Origin: Tanypteryx hageni
Taxonomy: Eukaryota; Arthropoda; Insecta; Odonata; Petaluridae
NCBI GenBank assembly: GCA_028673005.1
Contig: CM054114.1
Span: forward strand, 12,121,108-12,185,107
Reading direction: 5' to 3'
DNA length: 64,000 nt
Below are positions 43,794 to 56,364 of this stretch, in pieces. The notes under the pieces are model-generated. The model had not been told where the DNA came from, did not search any database, and saw only the letters and a list, made by a program, of their open reading frames with translations. Position numbers and translations under genes: made by a program. Every line of letters begins with the position of its first letter. The first letter of the stretch is position 1.

Positions 43794-44965
43794 TCTCAAT
43801 ATTCATATTGATTATACATATTTAAACTTGCTACCTCTAGAAACATATTAGTTATCCAAGAGTTTACTGCCATCGACACATGGTAAATATTGTATGAGGA
43901 GTTGTTTTGAATTAATCTATTTATTTTTAAAATGAAAATAATTTATTGGAAATAATATTGATAGTCTTTAATGTATCTTTAGCTAAATGGAATAGTTGAA
44001 TTTACACTTGTTCATAAGATATTCATGAAGTATTTATAGCCTAAATAATGGCTGTATTCACAGTTAATATAGAATATTTGCAGTTTCAACTTCCTACCAC
44101 TCTAGAATATGATAATGATGGGAAATCAGATTTGTGATGCTTTGTCTGCAATTTGTTACAATTGCTTGTTTTGAGGCAAAAATTCTTGCTTGCATGCCTG
44201 AAAGTCCAATCATAAGATTTGATGAGATCACTTTAGGTTCTTCAAATAGAACATAACTTACACAAGTATTGTTTTTCGAAGATAGCCATTTGTTTTCATA
44301 TGTGAGGAATGCCATACAAGATCATGTCCCTAGCAAAAGAATCCATAATAATAAAATGAAGTCTTGTGAATTTATTTGTTACGATTAACTAACTTATAAC
44401 AGGTTTATCTTTGAATCTCCTGTAACTGGAATTTGGTTATTAAATTTATCATTTTTATTGCTATTTATTATAATGGGTATAGAAAAAGAATGCTATAGGT
44501 GATTTTAGGTTGAGCAATAAAATGAAAGATTTACTACATTGCTGTATAAATAGTAAGCTCACAAAAATGCCTGCCTCTGTAAAAGTTATAAATTCATTTC
44601 AAATATCTATAAATTCTCATGTCTAGATTCTTATATGAAACTGAAAATCTTCAAGTTTGCAATTCATATTAGAGTTTCATGCTTAAGCAAAATACCAAAA
44701 ATTAGTAAGAAGAGAGAGATTCCATCAATTTCATTTTTCCCAAAATTTAATTTTATGGCTCACAAATTTGACTTTTAATTTGCTGGTAAATGTGAATACA
44801 TACTTGGAATATTAAAAATAAAATAATTTCAAGATTAGGAGTTACTTAACATTTATGCTATTGGAGATAAAAGAAGATGAATTTCTTTATAACTGATCTA
44901 TAACAGTTATTTAGGACATAATTTTGTTTGATTCATCATATAGAACATGGACACCAATACATACC
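43794..44965 (+). other. Presumed 3' UTR and flank of the decarboxylase
   Basis: No other gene is visible. It contains two AATAAA candidates (44350 and 44516) and nothing else recognised. The end of the UTR cannot be set without transcript data. Confidence 0.4.
44350..44355 (+). terminator. Candidate polyadenylation signal AATAAA
   Basis: This is the first canonical AATAAA I noted after the decarboxylase stop (TAA at 43791-43793), about 560 bp downstream. A second is at 44516-44521. Either could end the transcript; AATAAA is frequent by chance in such AT-rich DNA. Confidence 0.3.
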
Positions 44966-45341
44966 TACTTAAGTTTAACGTAAAGGATGGCAAAATTTCC
45001 TTATTTGACCGGCAATCGAACCAGAGTATCCCACATTCGTGCCAAGTGTTTTAACTAAGTTTCATTTCAGAAAGATTCACCCTTGTTGCATGTCGGGAAA
45101 GTGGGAGACCCGGGTTCGATTCCCGGTGAAGTTTAGAATTTTTTTCTTTCTCTACGCTGAAATTCATGTTCAATCATTTTATGTTCACCCATAAAAACTT
45201 CTTTAGCTTGCACTCCGGCTTTATTAAGTCACTTTTAATAGAAATATTACATAATTTCGGAATAAGTTTATTCAAGTAAATGCCTGTGTTAATTACTTTA
45301 ATGTATCTTTTCATCGAGTAAATTATTTTCTATTTATCATT
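44966..45341 (+). repeat. 376-bp repeat with two opposed tRNA-like B boxes, copy 2
   Basis: Direct copy of 16257-16632 (constant offset 28709, no indels, about three substitutions). It lies in the 3' flank of the decarboxylase. The opposed B-box pair is unchanged. Confidence 0.85.
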
Positions 45342-47032
45342 CAAAAATACTTCTTAACTAGTTTCTTCCTGTTGCAATCTTTTTATCTCCATGTAATTGT
45401 TGATCTTGAAACATCCATTTCATTCTAAGCATTTGGTGTTTTACAACATAAGAATAGAATATAAGCAGAATGATGCTTTCTGATTTGCTGGCATATCATG
45501 TCAGTGTTGGTTTTTAGTCACCTGAAAATTTAGTTTTTTGCTTCATGCTATTCCAAACCATTTTTCCTAATCATGGCTCGAGTGTTATTTTTCACTGCAT
45601 ATCATCCCAATTTTATGAAATTCCCAATTGGATTGCTTCTCATGTGAGTGAAAGTAACTGTACACCAATGTGATTAAATAATGGACAGAAAAATATTGAC
45701 AAAATTATATTTTGAACTGTGAAAGGGTTGATAAAAGTATAACTCAAAATAACATTCTATTTATGAGCAGATTTTTAAAAAATAGTGATACTCTTTCTTA
45801 AAAGCTAAGAATACAAATCAAATCTGGATACAAATCAATCCTAATACAAGAAATTATGCAAGAAGATAAATTATTGTTTAATGAAAAGTTATCATGATGG
45901 ATTTGATTTTTCATGCAAACAAAATACATGTAATAGAAAATTGCACTTTGAACTTTAAACTTTATTTTTTTACACTTTGCATCATTGGCTGGAATTTTTG
46001 GATTTACTTCTTCTTTAAATGTTCTGAAATGGTTTTAATTTCAGGGATTTCAGTTTAAGTAGTTCATGATAAATGAAAAAAATGAGGAAAATTATTGCAA
46101 CAAAATAGTCTTTTTCTTTATTTTCTCACTATTTTTATTGTTTTTTCTGAATTTTTAATTTTTTGATATCATTTTGTCGATAGCAGAACATTCAGCTTTA
46201 CTTTAATCATCATATATTAAAATTAATATGATGTAATACTAATTATGTGAGCTCATATTTTAAGACAAGATACCTTTTGTACAGTTTTGCCATTTTAATA
46301 ACATAATGGCCAAAAACATATTAATATATTATGCACAAAACATTCGATTTAAAATTCACTGTTTATCAGATTTGCAGCACTAGTAAAATGTGTACTTTCC
46401 TAATTCTTTTTTCCTCTCTTAAAATAATTTGAATGACATTATTTTTTATATCTTCTATAAAATTGTCTTCCACTTAAGAGACATTTATCATATGATTGTA
46501 CTTCAATTTAAGTTATTACTGTCACTTCAGTTTAATTTAAGGCATCTAAATGCCTTAATGTGGATAGGGCCTATTCTGACTCAAGACAATTGTGCAGGGC
46601 AACTATTCCTAGGTCCTCCAGGATCTCTTTGCCCACTTGGATGATATTGTCATGCGGCTCGTGAGAGTCGATTATCTTCCATTCTTCCCAAGCACTGCAT
46701 CCAGTTATCACTACATTCTTGTATGTAGTCCCATTGAGCAAATATTTCTAGATCTTGTCTCATGGAAGTATTGTTAAGGTGGACTAATAATGTACATTTT
46801 TTATCTCTTCATAAGAATTTCATTTCAGCTGACTATAATTGTTGTCTGTATTTGTTTTTATGACCCGGATATCACTATCATATACTATCATATACCCATA
46901 CAGTCATAATCTTATTAAATTTTAATTGTCTCTTTATGCATTTTATTATTCAGTGCCCTTATAATTGTTCCAAAAACAGACTGGAATTTTACCAATTTAC
47001 TTTGGAGGTCATTTTTGCAATTATATGACACA
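45342..47032. other. No gene or element identified
   Basis: AT-rich. A slightly GC-richer patch at 46560-46760 has no recognisable coding content. Confidence 0.4.
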
Positions 47033-48770
47033 TTATTATTATTATTTATTTTTAATTCCATAAAAATTGCATACACAAAGCATTACAATTGTCAGGAGCC
47101 GTCATAGAGGACATTCACAACATATATATATACTATGGGAGTTACATATCAAAACAAACATACAAAAAGTACAGAGTGAGTACATAATACATATGCTACA
47201 TTTTCTTATATGTTCTATGTTTCATATTTTATAATTGTGCAACTAGCCTTCATCAAAAATCATCATATATATTTGAAAGTAAGAAAACATATTAAAACTA
47301 CAATCTCAAAATACAGCAATATTTAAATATAAAACAAATAAATTACATGTTAGAGTTTCTTCCTGTTACATGTTTTTGGAGTAGCATACATCAATAAATT
47401 CTTCCACTGAGTAAAAAGCATTCTCCAGTAGAAATTTGTACATTTTGTTCTTAAAGTCTTTTTCTGATCTGCTAGACTTAAGGTTGGGAGATAAAATATT
47501 AAACCATTGAATACCTTTATATTTGGGTAGGCTTTCATACAATTTTAGTCTATGTTGGATAAGACGGTAAGAGGAATTGCCTCTAGTGAAGTGTTCATGG
47601 ACATCTTTATTAGATATTATATCATCCAAAGTAGTTAAATATAGCATTGTCCTATATATTACAATGGAGGGGAGTGTCAGTAGTTTAAGGTCAACAAAAG
47701 CCTGCCTACATGTTTGTTTCAGGGGTAAGTTTGCTATATAGCGTATTGCTTTCTTTTGTAAAATGAAAAGATTCTGTAAATTTGTTTTACTAGTGTGCCC
47801 CCATAATTCAATTCCATAGACAAGGTATGGGTAAATCAGTCCAAAATAAGCAGTTTTCATAACTCCTTGTGTACAGCGATATTTTAGGTTCCTTAAGACG
47901 TAAAGATTTCTGCTAATTTTATGCGATATTTCATCTATATGGTAATTCCAGCTTAGTTTTTCATCAATAATTAAACCAAGAAATTTTGTGAAGTGGTTTT
48001 TCATTATCATGATATCTCCTACAAAGTAGCTATTTTCTGAGTCATATAAGCGTGGGGAGAATTCTATAAAGCATGATTTTTCAGTGTTTATTGTGAGAAG
48101 GTTTTCATTATAATATTGTGCAATGCTGTTTAAGACAACATTTCCCTTTATTTCCAGTTGAGAGTACAGCTTATCAGCTATTGTGATAGAAGTATCATCC
48201 GCATACAAAATTATAGTCCCATCATTAATAACAGATTGGATGTCATTTATATATAATAAGAAGAGCAAGGGCCCAAGAATTGAGCCTTGGGGAACTCCAT
48301 TGGTAGCAGTGAGATTAGATGACATAATATGCCCCTGGCATGTCTGTAGTTTTGTTACCTGCATTCGGTTTGTTAAGTAAGATTTGATGAGACTATGGGC
48401 TTGACCTCTTATTCCAAAATTTTCTAGTTTTTCAAGTAGTATGTCAAAATTTACGCAGTCAAAAGCTTTTGATAGATCCAAGAAGATACCAGTGGAGTTA
48501 TTTCCTTGATCAATATTGCTGATAATTTTTTCCAGAAAGGTGATTGCCGCAGTAGTGGTAGATTTGCCCTTTATGAATCCATGTTGGGTGTTACAGATTA
48601 TGTTATGCCGTTTGAGGAAAGGTGTGAGTCTATTCAGCAGTATTTTTTCAAATATTTTGGAAAAACATGATATCAGAGATATGGGCCTGTAGTTCGCTAC
48701 ATCCCTTTTGTCACCCTTTTTATAAATTGGATGAATTACAGATATTTTGAGAGCATTTGGAAAGATTCCT
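47033..48770 (-). mobile_element. LINE with intact YADD reverse transcriptase, 5'-truncated
   Basis: The minus-strand reverse transcriptase frame is open from the truncation point near 48770 down to 47366. It is followed by a ~330-bp 3' region and an (AAT)n-type tail (47033-47049). The 5' break lies at a (TCT)n run next to a small palindrome (48785-48879). Good preservation suggests a recent insertion. The C-terminal motifs resemble the Jockey/Daphne-like LINEs elsewhere in the window. Confidence 0.88.
47366..48770 (-). CDS. LINE reverse transcriptase (N-terminally truncated, open frame)
   Basis: About 468 codons are open without lesion, starting abruptly in the EGIFPNALKISVIHPIYKKG block. 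It continues through NYRPISLISCFSKIFEKIL, TQHGFIKGKSTTTA, LDLSKAFDCV, TNGVPQGSILGPLLFLLYIN and the catalytic YADD (codons 48194-48205). It then reads FTKFLGLIIDEKLSW and ILQKKAIRYIANLPLKQTC. It ends NAFYSVEEFIDVC..., the C-terminus usual for Jockey/Daphne-type LINEs. Any ATG- or TTG-based start is internal, because the endonuclease and the reverse transcriptase N-terminus are missing. It is probably inactive because of 5' truncation rather than mutation. Confidence 0.88.
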
Positions 48771-48784
48771 TCTTCTTCTTCTTC

Positions 48785-48879
48785 TTATGAGATGTAATGA
48801 AAAACTTGGTCACTTCCACACAATTCAATAAAAACAATCGGTTTTGCTACGATTGTAGGATCATCATTACATCTCATAA
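48785..48879. repeat. Short inverted-repeat element next to the LINE
   Basis: TTATGAGATGTAATGA (48785-48800) and TCATTACATCTCATAA (48864-48879) are a perfect 16-bp inverted repeat around 63 bp. The interior has a second pair, ACAATCG/CGATTGT. On the minus strand TGATGATCCTAC...GTAGCAAAAC loosely recalls the hammerhead-like motifs of Penelope-type elements. It abuts the (TCT)n at the LINE truncation point. Confidence 0.5.
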
Positions 48880-49768
48880 TGAGCAAATTCCACAAGGTTG
48901 AGCCTGACTTTATTAATGATATATATGATACATCTTTACCAAGAAATTTAAAATGTGGTAGTTGTTCCCCTGGCCTATCATCTATAACAATTTTTGTTCT
49001 CGTAGGTTATTTTCCTCTGAAGTTATTTCAGTAAATTATCATATTGTGACAAGGAAATTATCAGAATTACATAAAAAGTAACAAAACTTGTGAAAACTTT
49101 AGATAAAGTAAAAAATTATTTTCAAATTGATAAAAGAAGCTTTCCATCAGAGGATCAGAGCATGATACTGAATTCTTAGGTATTTAAGAGTTTACACAAA
49201 TCCTAGTTTTCAATTCGCATATACCCCATTTACAGAAATATTTACTTTAAATTTAGATTATATTTTTATAACTGAAACATTTTACAACTTTCCTAGATAT
49301 TTTTGTTCTTTCATACTTTACCATATAAGCATTGATGGTCATTTGATGTTTTCTTGACTTTAGATTACATGGTTCATATATTTGGAAGTTAAAGTTTGAT
49401 TCGTTATATAAATTATTAAAAACATTGAATACTTAATGTTGTCACTTACAGATTAATTATAACTGAAACTAGATATAATTTTCTGAAAGGGTTACAATGA
49501 ATATCAATAATCATTTTATTTGAATGTTAATTTGAGATGTAATACATTTATATATATAAAAGGGTGACCTATACTTTTTCAAGACCAGTTGGAAAACATT
49601 TACTGAAGCCCCCTAAAAATATAGGCACAATTCTGTGAAAGTCAACTTATTAAGAAAAAAATTTGTAATTGAATCATTAAAATGTATTATTTTCATAAAT
49701 ACAATATAACTACCAAGTGCCTTTGGGAAAACTCTTTTGTATCTGGTTAAGGGTTGAAACAGAATGTA
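48880..49768. other. No gene or element identified
   Basis: AT-rich intergenic or intronic sequence; nothing recognised. Confidence 0.4.
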
Positions 49769-49776
49769 CAATAAAT

Positions 49777-50086
49777 CGGTGGTTTCCTACCTGTGGTCTG
49801 CAGACCCCATGGTGGTCCATGAGGCTACTACAAGAGGTCTGCAGAAAAAATAACATCCTCACTGCTATGCTCCGCAAACGTATTTGTTGAAGTAATGAAT
49901 AAAAATCTCACAAAATTTCAGGCATGACCATTACAAATGATTGCTGAGTGCATAGTATTCCTTTCTTATTATGTTAGACTTCCATATACAATGGAGGGTA
50001 AAAAACAAATAGTAGCATTATATGGTCAGCAAAATTTTTTGAGGTTGAAAAGGGGTCTCCACACTTAAAAAGAATGGGAACCACTG
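49777..50086. mobile_element. hAT-type MITE, 310 bp
   Basis: The left end is CGGTGGTTTCCTACC and the right end, complemented, CAGTGGTTCCCATTC. Flanks CAATAAAT (49769-49776) and CTATAAAT (50087-50094) match at 7 of 8. The terminal phrase is the widespread hAT type (CAGTGGTTCTCAA-like). Non-coding. Confidence 0.7.
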
Positions 50087-50094
50087 CTATAAAT

Positions 50095-51145
50095 GGAGTA
50101 GTCTGTTCATTACACCTTTGAACTTTGCAGTTGATCAGTATAGGTCTCTATAATAAATTTCATGAGGGTTCTTAAAATGAAAATTGCAAGAAATTCACAA
50201 TAGAATGCTGCTATTTGGAAGGAAAATATTGGATGCCCCCTTCAGTTTTGTTGGTTTGGTGCAGAAAGATATTTTGTGTGGGAGCCTACTATTGTTTGGT
50301 AAACTATCAATTGAAAATAATTCATTCAAGATGCTGGTTCTAGGTCTTCTATAGCACAAGCTCATCTTGCTCTTCACTTGCTCATCCTGCAATTAATTGC
50401 CCGAATAAGCTATCATTTAAAAGTAAATTTCATAAGATATACACACTCATTTGTAGTTACATTCTTTACTCACTGTTTTACATAAATGAAGTGATTTTTT
50501 TGGGGCCAGCCTTTACTATAGTTTTTTGTTTTATTTCCTTGTAATTTCATAGTTTTTTGTGGGAGTAATCTTATTTCAAGACCTCTTGATCTTGAGTTTC
50601 CTTATCACATTTTCCCAACATTTTCACATTCAAACTCTCCTCATATTCCAAATTTTCTGTCTGCCTCATGTGCAGTCCTTGTTTTGCATCAATTGGAGTA
50701 AATGCTCTCCTGAAAGCTGTGATCTTTCTATCACAATTTTCTAAATGTCCAGTCATTACATTTTAGATATTTATTCTTCAATTTCACAAGGTCCTTGTGG
50801 AAATTTGTAAGCTATCTTTCTGGCTTTGCAGGATTTATAATTGTTCCTCAGATGCAATGTTTTGTGATTTTCATAGTTGCAAATATGTCGCCTGGTTACA
50901 GTCCTGTAAATTTTAATACACTTTGGTCAAGCCTTTTTTGAGTTAACTTGGTCATACAGAAACATAAGAGCAATTTGTTAATTTATATTCTTGATTTTAT
51001 AATTTAAAAATCTGACTTGTCAATAACAATATTATTATTAAGATTTTTTTGGCTTAAAGCAGGTTAAAGTTGAAAATGGGATTTTTTAGAAAGGTGAATT
51101 ATGAAAATAAACAAAGAGGAAAGATGCATGCATCATGCGAGGCCG
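50095..51145. other. No gene or element identified
   Basis: AT-rich. Overlapping small frames around 50559-50756 on both strands have no motif support. Confidence 0.4.
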
Positions 51146-51962
51146 AGGCATTCTTTACAATTTATGCAATCATGCTAAAAAAGATAAATATTGATGCCTT
51201 AGTATAATGTCTAAGAACTGGTATTCCAGAAGTGATACCAATGAAATATCAAATTTTTGATTCGCTGACTAATTCATAATCAATTGTAATTAATAAAATA
51301 ATCGACGATTATTTAAAATAGTACAGTAGTAATATAACCTTTATGTTCACATTCATTTCTTCATCATAAATTACCCATTTCTTTTCAATTACAAATGCTG
51401 TGTCTACATAAAGAAAATATACATATTTACATTAATTTCTTCGTCGTAGATAATCCATTTCCCTTAATTTACCAAATATTGCATACAAAAGAAAATACAA
51501 TTAAGTTATTTACACCAGATATTGTTTACTTTGGTTGCCATAGAGATGGTTTTATTGACAACAATTAAAAAACACGGGAAAATTTTTCTAAGACCAAAGT
51601 GAATTAAGACATTCGCATTTGATTTTCTTCAAATCAGCTACTCCTTTGATAAAAATATACTGAACAAAACATATGCTATTTTACTAGTTCTACAATTTTT
51701 TGAAGAATTTTTTGTTATACTTGATATTTTAGGAGATTAAAGAAAAGTTAATTGTTGTCACCAGGAAAGTGGCACTTCTGATTTTGCTACATTTATGTCA
51801 TTTTCTTATTTTCTTTCCTGTTGTGTCCTAAATACTAAATTTCATGAACATCCGCCCAGTAGTTTCGCAGATGAAACTTACGAGCTGACAGATGGATGGA
51901 TGAACGGACGGACATGCCCTGTCCATAAGGCATTCTTTGTTTACTTTTTGTAAAGAATGCCT
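51146..51962. mobile_element. Putative DNA element with 15-bp perfect inverted ends
   Basis: AGGCATTCTTTACAA (51146-51160) is the exact complement of TTGTAAAGAATGCCT (51948-51962). A second partial copy of the end (AGGCATTCTTTG, 51929-51940) makes a hairpin at the right end. No target duplication or transposase was found, so the class is open and even the assignment as one element is tentative. Confidence 0.4.
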
Positions 51963-52244
51963 AAAAAGTAAAATAAAACGCAGGTTAGCAGTACATTGTT
52001 TTTTCAATATAGTTCAAGTGAATATTCACCAAATTTTCATCTTCGCTCTAGCCAGTCATGTCTTATAAATATGCATGATATTGTGTTTTCATAATCACAT
52101 CATTGATAAAAATGGTTCATTGTTGACATTACAATCTTGGTTCATAATGGCATCATTGCATAAAATTATTACAACAATTTTTATTATCTTACACTTCATT
52201 CCTTTAAAATAAAAGATAATATAATGGAAACATTTTGATATAAT

Positions 52245-52595
52245 CAGGACTGGCCCAGCACTGAATGTGAATAACCATGGGGATCCCTGATATATGTGAC
52301 GTCTGAATAATGAATTTTTATTGCAGTTTTTTTACAAACTATTGGTAGATAAAAAAATTTGTAAGATATAAGTATACGAAAAACATTTCAGTAAACAGTA
52401 GATAATTCTGTGATTTATGAGATCCCAGGTTTTCAAATTATAACTTTTCCAAGTGTTTTTATTAGAAATCAGTTTTGAAAGTGATTTTTTAGTAAATGTT
52501 TATGCAAAACTTACCTGATACTTTAATGATTGAGATATAAATTTCGGGGGCCCGGATGTCTTGCAACTGCTGCACCTTTCCTTTGGCCGGCCCTG
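52245..52595. mobile_element. hAT-type MITE, 351 bp
   Basis: The left end is CAGGACTGGCC and the right end, complemented, CAGGGCCGGCC. Flanks GATATAAT (52237-52244) and AATATAAT (52596-52603) match at 7 of 8. The ends resemble those of the 3.55-kb hAT element at 56365 (CAGGGCCGGCTTCAG), so this may be a short relative. Confidence 0.65.
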
Positions 52596-52603
52596 AATAT
52601 AAT

Positions 52604-53569
52604 ATTGTGTTATTTTGTCAAGAATAATATGGGAATTATCTCAGTTGCATATGAAGATAATTTTATATTAATACAGCCAAAAGTAAAGCTTGATAATTAT
52701 TATTTTTTGAATTTCTGTAAATGATGTGCAGAAGATTTTCCAACATTTTCATAGGTGCAGAAATTGAAAGATTTGTGCACTACATCAGTACTGGATTTAC
52801 AAATCTTGCAACCTTAGGCATTTAGTGGTTTATGCTCTCCTCTGCTTTTCCCTGAGTAGTTAAAATAAATGTTTTTTTATTAAAATTTATAATTAATTTT
52901 TATTCTAATTTTTCTAAATATACGTCACGTAAAGTTTTTAATCAAATTTCTTGACTATGCTAAAATAATAAGTAAAAAATATAGATAAAAAAAGTGCCAC
53001 CCCCCTCTAATCGTTCACACCGTTTGACACTGCCTACCCTCACCTTAAGGTAAATCTGCAATTGCATTACGTAACAAAATTTTTAATGCTTTGAAGTTTT
53101 CAAGCACATAATATTGTTGTCTTTATTTCGTGCTTTTGAAATTATCTAGCATTTCAATAAACTGTCCCAAGTTTTCTGTAATGGCAACTATTTTTTATGA
53201 AAAAAATATTCAGAAAATATGATTATTAGCTTCAGTTATTCCGAATTTGATGCTAGTCCTTTGTCCTTTTTTGAAGTAATCTTATCAATTTTGGCACAAT
53301 AAATATGAACAAATTGAATTAAGTTTTAGGGAACTCCCTGCTAATCATTAACCCCTTAAAGAGTTTCCTTTTTTTAGGCTACAACACTGTAGTTGGTGCA
53401 TAACTGCAACTTTTCACTCTTTGCAACTAATAATGTTTATTAAACTTGATTATAAATGGAATAGTACGTCAGTGGCAGTTAAAAACCCGTGAAAAGTGCC
53501 AATAATCTAATATTACATCATTGGTCACTACAGTGTCACGTGAGCTCAATGTAATATGCCGTCAGAGAC
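52604..53569. other. No gene or element identified
   Basis: AT-rich sequence; nothing recognised. Confidence 0.4.
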
Positions 53570-53577
53570 CACTAAGG

Positions 53578-53836
53578 TAGTGGTTCTCAAACTTTGTTAT
53601 TGCTGCCACCTTGAATATCATGCAGCCCCCTTTGAATTGAAAATAGTAAAAATAAGACACTTTATTGCAAATTTCTTCATTTTTTGTAAATAATAATAAT
53701 TTTATCACATCGTTTTTCCACAAATTCCCTGATAAAATTTTATTATTCATGAAAACTTCATTTTTTGGCATTTCACCTTCCATCTAAAATTTTGCGGACC
53801 CCTGAGGGGCCATGCCTCACAGTTTGAGAAACACTG
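53578..53836. mobile_element. hAT-type MITE, 259 bp, perfect 8-bp target duplication
   Basis: The left end is TAGTGGTTCTCAAACT and the right end, complemented, CAGTGTTTCTCAAACT. They are flanked by identical CACTAAGG at 53570-53577 and 53837-53844. Non-coding. Confidence 0.8.
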
Positions 53837-53844
53837 CACTAAGG

Positions 53845-55686
53845 GGTTAAGAATCAAGCCACCAAAGACAAACATTATTTCTCATTTTTTAGCTGATCAT
53901 CATCATAAAAATTGTTATTGCATTATATTTATCAGTGTTTCTTGATAATGTCTAATCAATTTGAAGCTATATTTTGGTATTGAAGAAGAACATATGCCAC
54001 TGAATCAAATTTTTAAAGTTATTTGATTTGAAAAACCTATATTAAAAATTTCTGATAGTTTGGAGAACTGAATATGCATGTAAAAAACAAGATGTCTAAA
54101 GAAACTGGAGTTATGAAATGAAAAGTTCTTTCAAATTTATATTTAACATAATACTCCTTTATTAAATGTGCTCACTGATATCAAATTATTTTACTCTTTG
54201 AACAATGCAAAAACATTTTGTTTTCAGGATTATGCAACTTTATTGTCAAGACTATTTTTACAATACCTAATTAATTCATTTTATTTGTGTCTATAGCTTT
54301 CACCATTGTATTGATGCACATACAAATTTAGTATTACTCATTGCTCAGCCAATTGAAGCCATTTAGTAGTTATGCTTGTCCACGCTTATGAAGCTTGAAG
54401 TCTCAAAGTGAACCTTTGCTGTACACATAGTTAGTGTTTATTATTCTTGAAGGAAGTTAATTTTTAATTCATAAAACTATCTACAGAAATTTAAGAGTTG
54501 CTGGATTGATTAAACTTCTACACTTAATATTTGAGACTGTTTCATTCTTTTGTTTGCTCTCATAGCTCAGCTAAAGCATGGAGTGTTACATCATTTTCAT
54601 TTATCATGTTTCGTATGTAAATGGTCTTAGTTTTTCAAATTTGTCATTTTAAGAAATACCTCTGCTTTACTTTAGAATTTCTTATAATGTACATTTAAAA
54701 TTGCCAATATTATGTTGATATGTGCACAAGTGTATGCTGATAATATTATAGTTAACTCTCAGGGTTACATTAAGAATTACCACTCAATTAAATAGATAAA
54801 TATTAATGTGAATATGTACGAAAGAATAAATTGTTCATCTTGTAAGTACCATATTAATGTATTAAAACAATTGTTTTTGTGTAAAATAAAGGGCAAATTA
54901 AAGTAACCTCAAGTAACTGTTATCTATCTCATTTGTATTTCCAGATACTATAAAAGTAAACATAATGTAAATATTATTTATTCTCAAAATATAAAGTCTC
55001 ATAGTGAACATGAATGATTCTCATGTTTAATTTAAGATAAGTTATTTCACATTATGTGCTATTCTGAAGTATATAGGTACCTCTGAACATCAAGTCAGGC
55101 ACAAATTTGTTTTAATTTGTGGAGGTATATGCAATGTTTTGGACAAAACATTCCATGTTTTTATTGCACTTTGATTTAATTCAATATAGGTTATATTAGG
55201 AATTGGCTTCATCCAAAATTAATCATTTCACTCTTGATGGAGAAAGTATTTAACATTTTTCATATTATCATCAAACTTGCCTTACTAAAATGCTTAGATC
55301 TCTAATTTACTGAAATATATAATAACAGTTGGACATATAACGCACCTGAATTTCTTGTATCTTATTGTTTTTCTTCGGCAGCTATGAATAAATAAGCATG
55401 AAACATGTCAACATAATTCAGCTACTGACATCATGGACAATTATTTCTTTCATAATCACCTGTGTGAAGTATATCCATAATTAAACAATAAGACCTAATT
55501 CTTCAGGTAGGATTGCTTCCCAAAGCTGCCATAATTTGTAAGGCAGCTCTGAAATTGCTAGCAGCCTGAATTATCTATTAGCCTGTATCTGTCTATGGGT
55601 CTGGAAAAGTTTTGATTGGTTGCTGAGAAGCGATAGCCCTGCCTCGAGCTGCAAGGAATTGAAATAACCCACAATTGTAACTTTCA
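53845..55686. other. No gene or element identified
   Basis: AT-rich sequence; nothing recognised. Confidence 0.4.
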
Positions 55687-56150
55687 TATGACATAATAAT
55701 AATAATCGATTTATTGTCCTTATGACCACACAACAAATAGTGGCAGGTATTGGAGTCATCGAAAAAAGAATATAAAAAGAAAAAATTACTACTTAAAACA
55801 ATATACATATTATACAAACGTATGACAATGGTTTTCATGAGTACAATCCATGGGTAATACAAAATTATTCAGAAACATGTAACCTACTCAAGCTTTTGAT
55901 GTCATATATTCATTGATAACATTTTGTTTTTAGAAAATTCCTAAGTGAATTTCTGAATCTGTTTAGATTATCTAAATCCTTAATCGTCTTAGGTAGCTTG
56001 TTATGGGTACCCATGGTAGCAGGCCCTTGAATAGCTATTAGCTTTTTATTGTGCTCCAGGTGAATGTTGTTTTTCCTCTAGTGCCATAGTTATGGATGCA
56101 GCTATTTTTTTTCGAGTAGATGAAAATTCTTTTTAATGAAAATTACTAGG

Positions 56151-56356
56151 CTATAAATATACACACGGGATGGATAACATACCCAATTTGTCAAACAGTG
56201 GTCTACATGAAGTTCTACTTGTTGTACCTAGCATACATCGTATAATTTTCTTTTGAATAATAAAGACTTGATATAATATAGTTGGTGAAGAGCCCCAGAA
56301 GATAATGCCATATGTAGCCCTACTATAGAAATAGCTATAATAGACAGATTTCATAA
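56151..56356 (-). pseudogene. LINE reverse transcriptase C-terminal piece
   Basis: About 67 codons (MKSVYYSYFYSRATYGIIFW, then QKKIIRCMLG, then SCRPLFDKLGMLSIP) correspond to the C-terminal region that follows the TKFLGL block in this LINE type. They are separated from it (59927-60044) by the hAT insertion. Dropping the hAT and one target-duplication copy restores the reading frame across the junction. Confidence 0.85.
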
Positions 56357-56364
56357 CATGAGAG

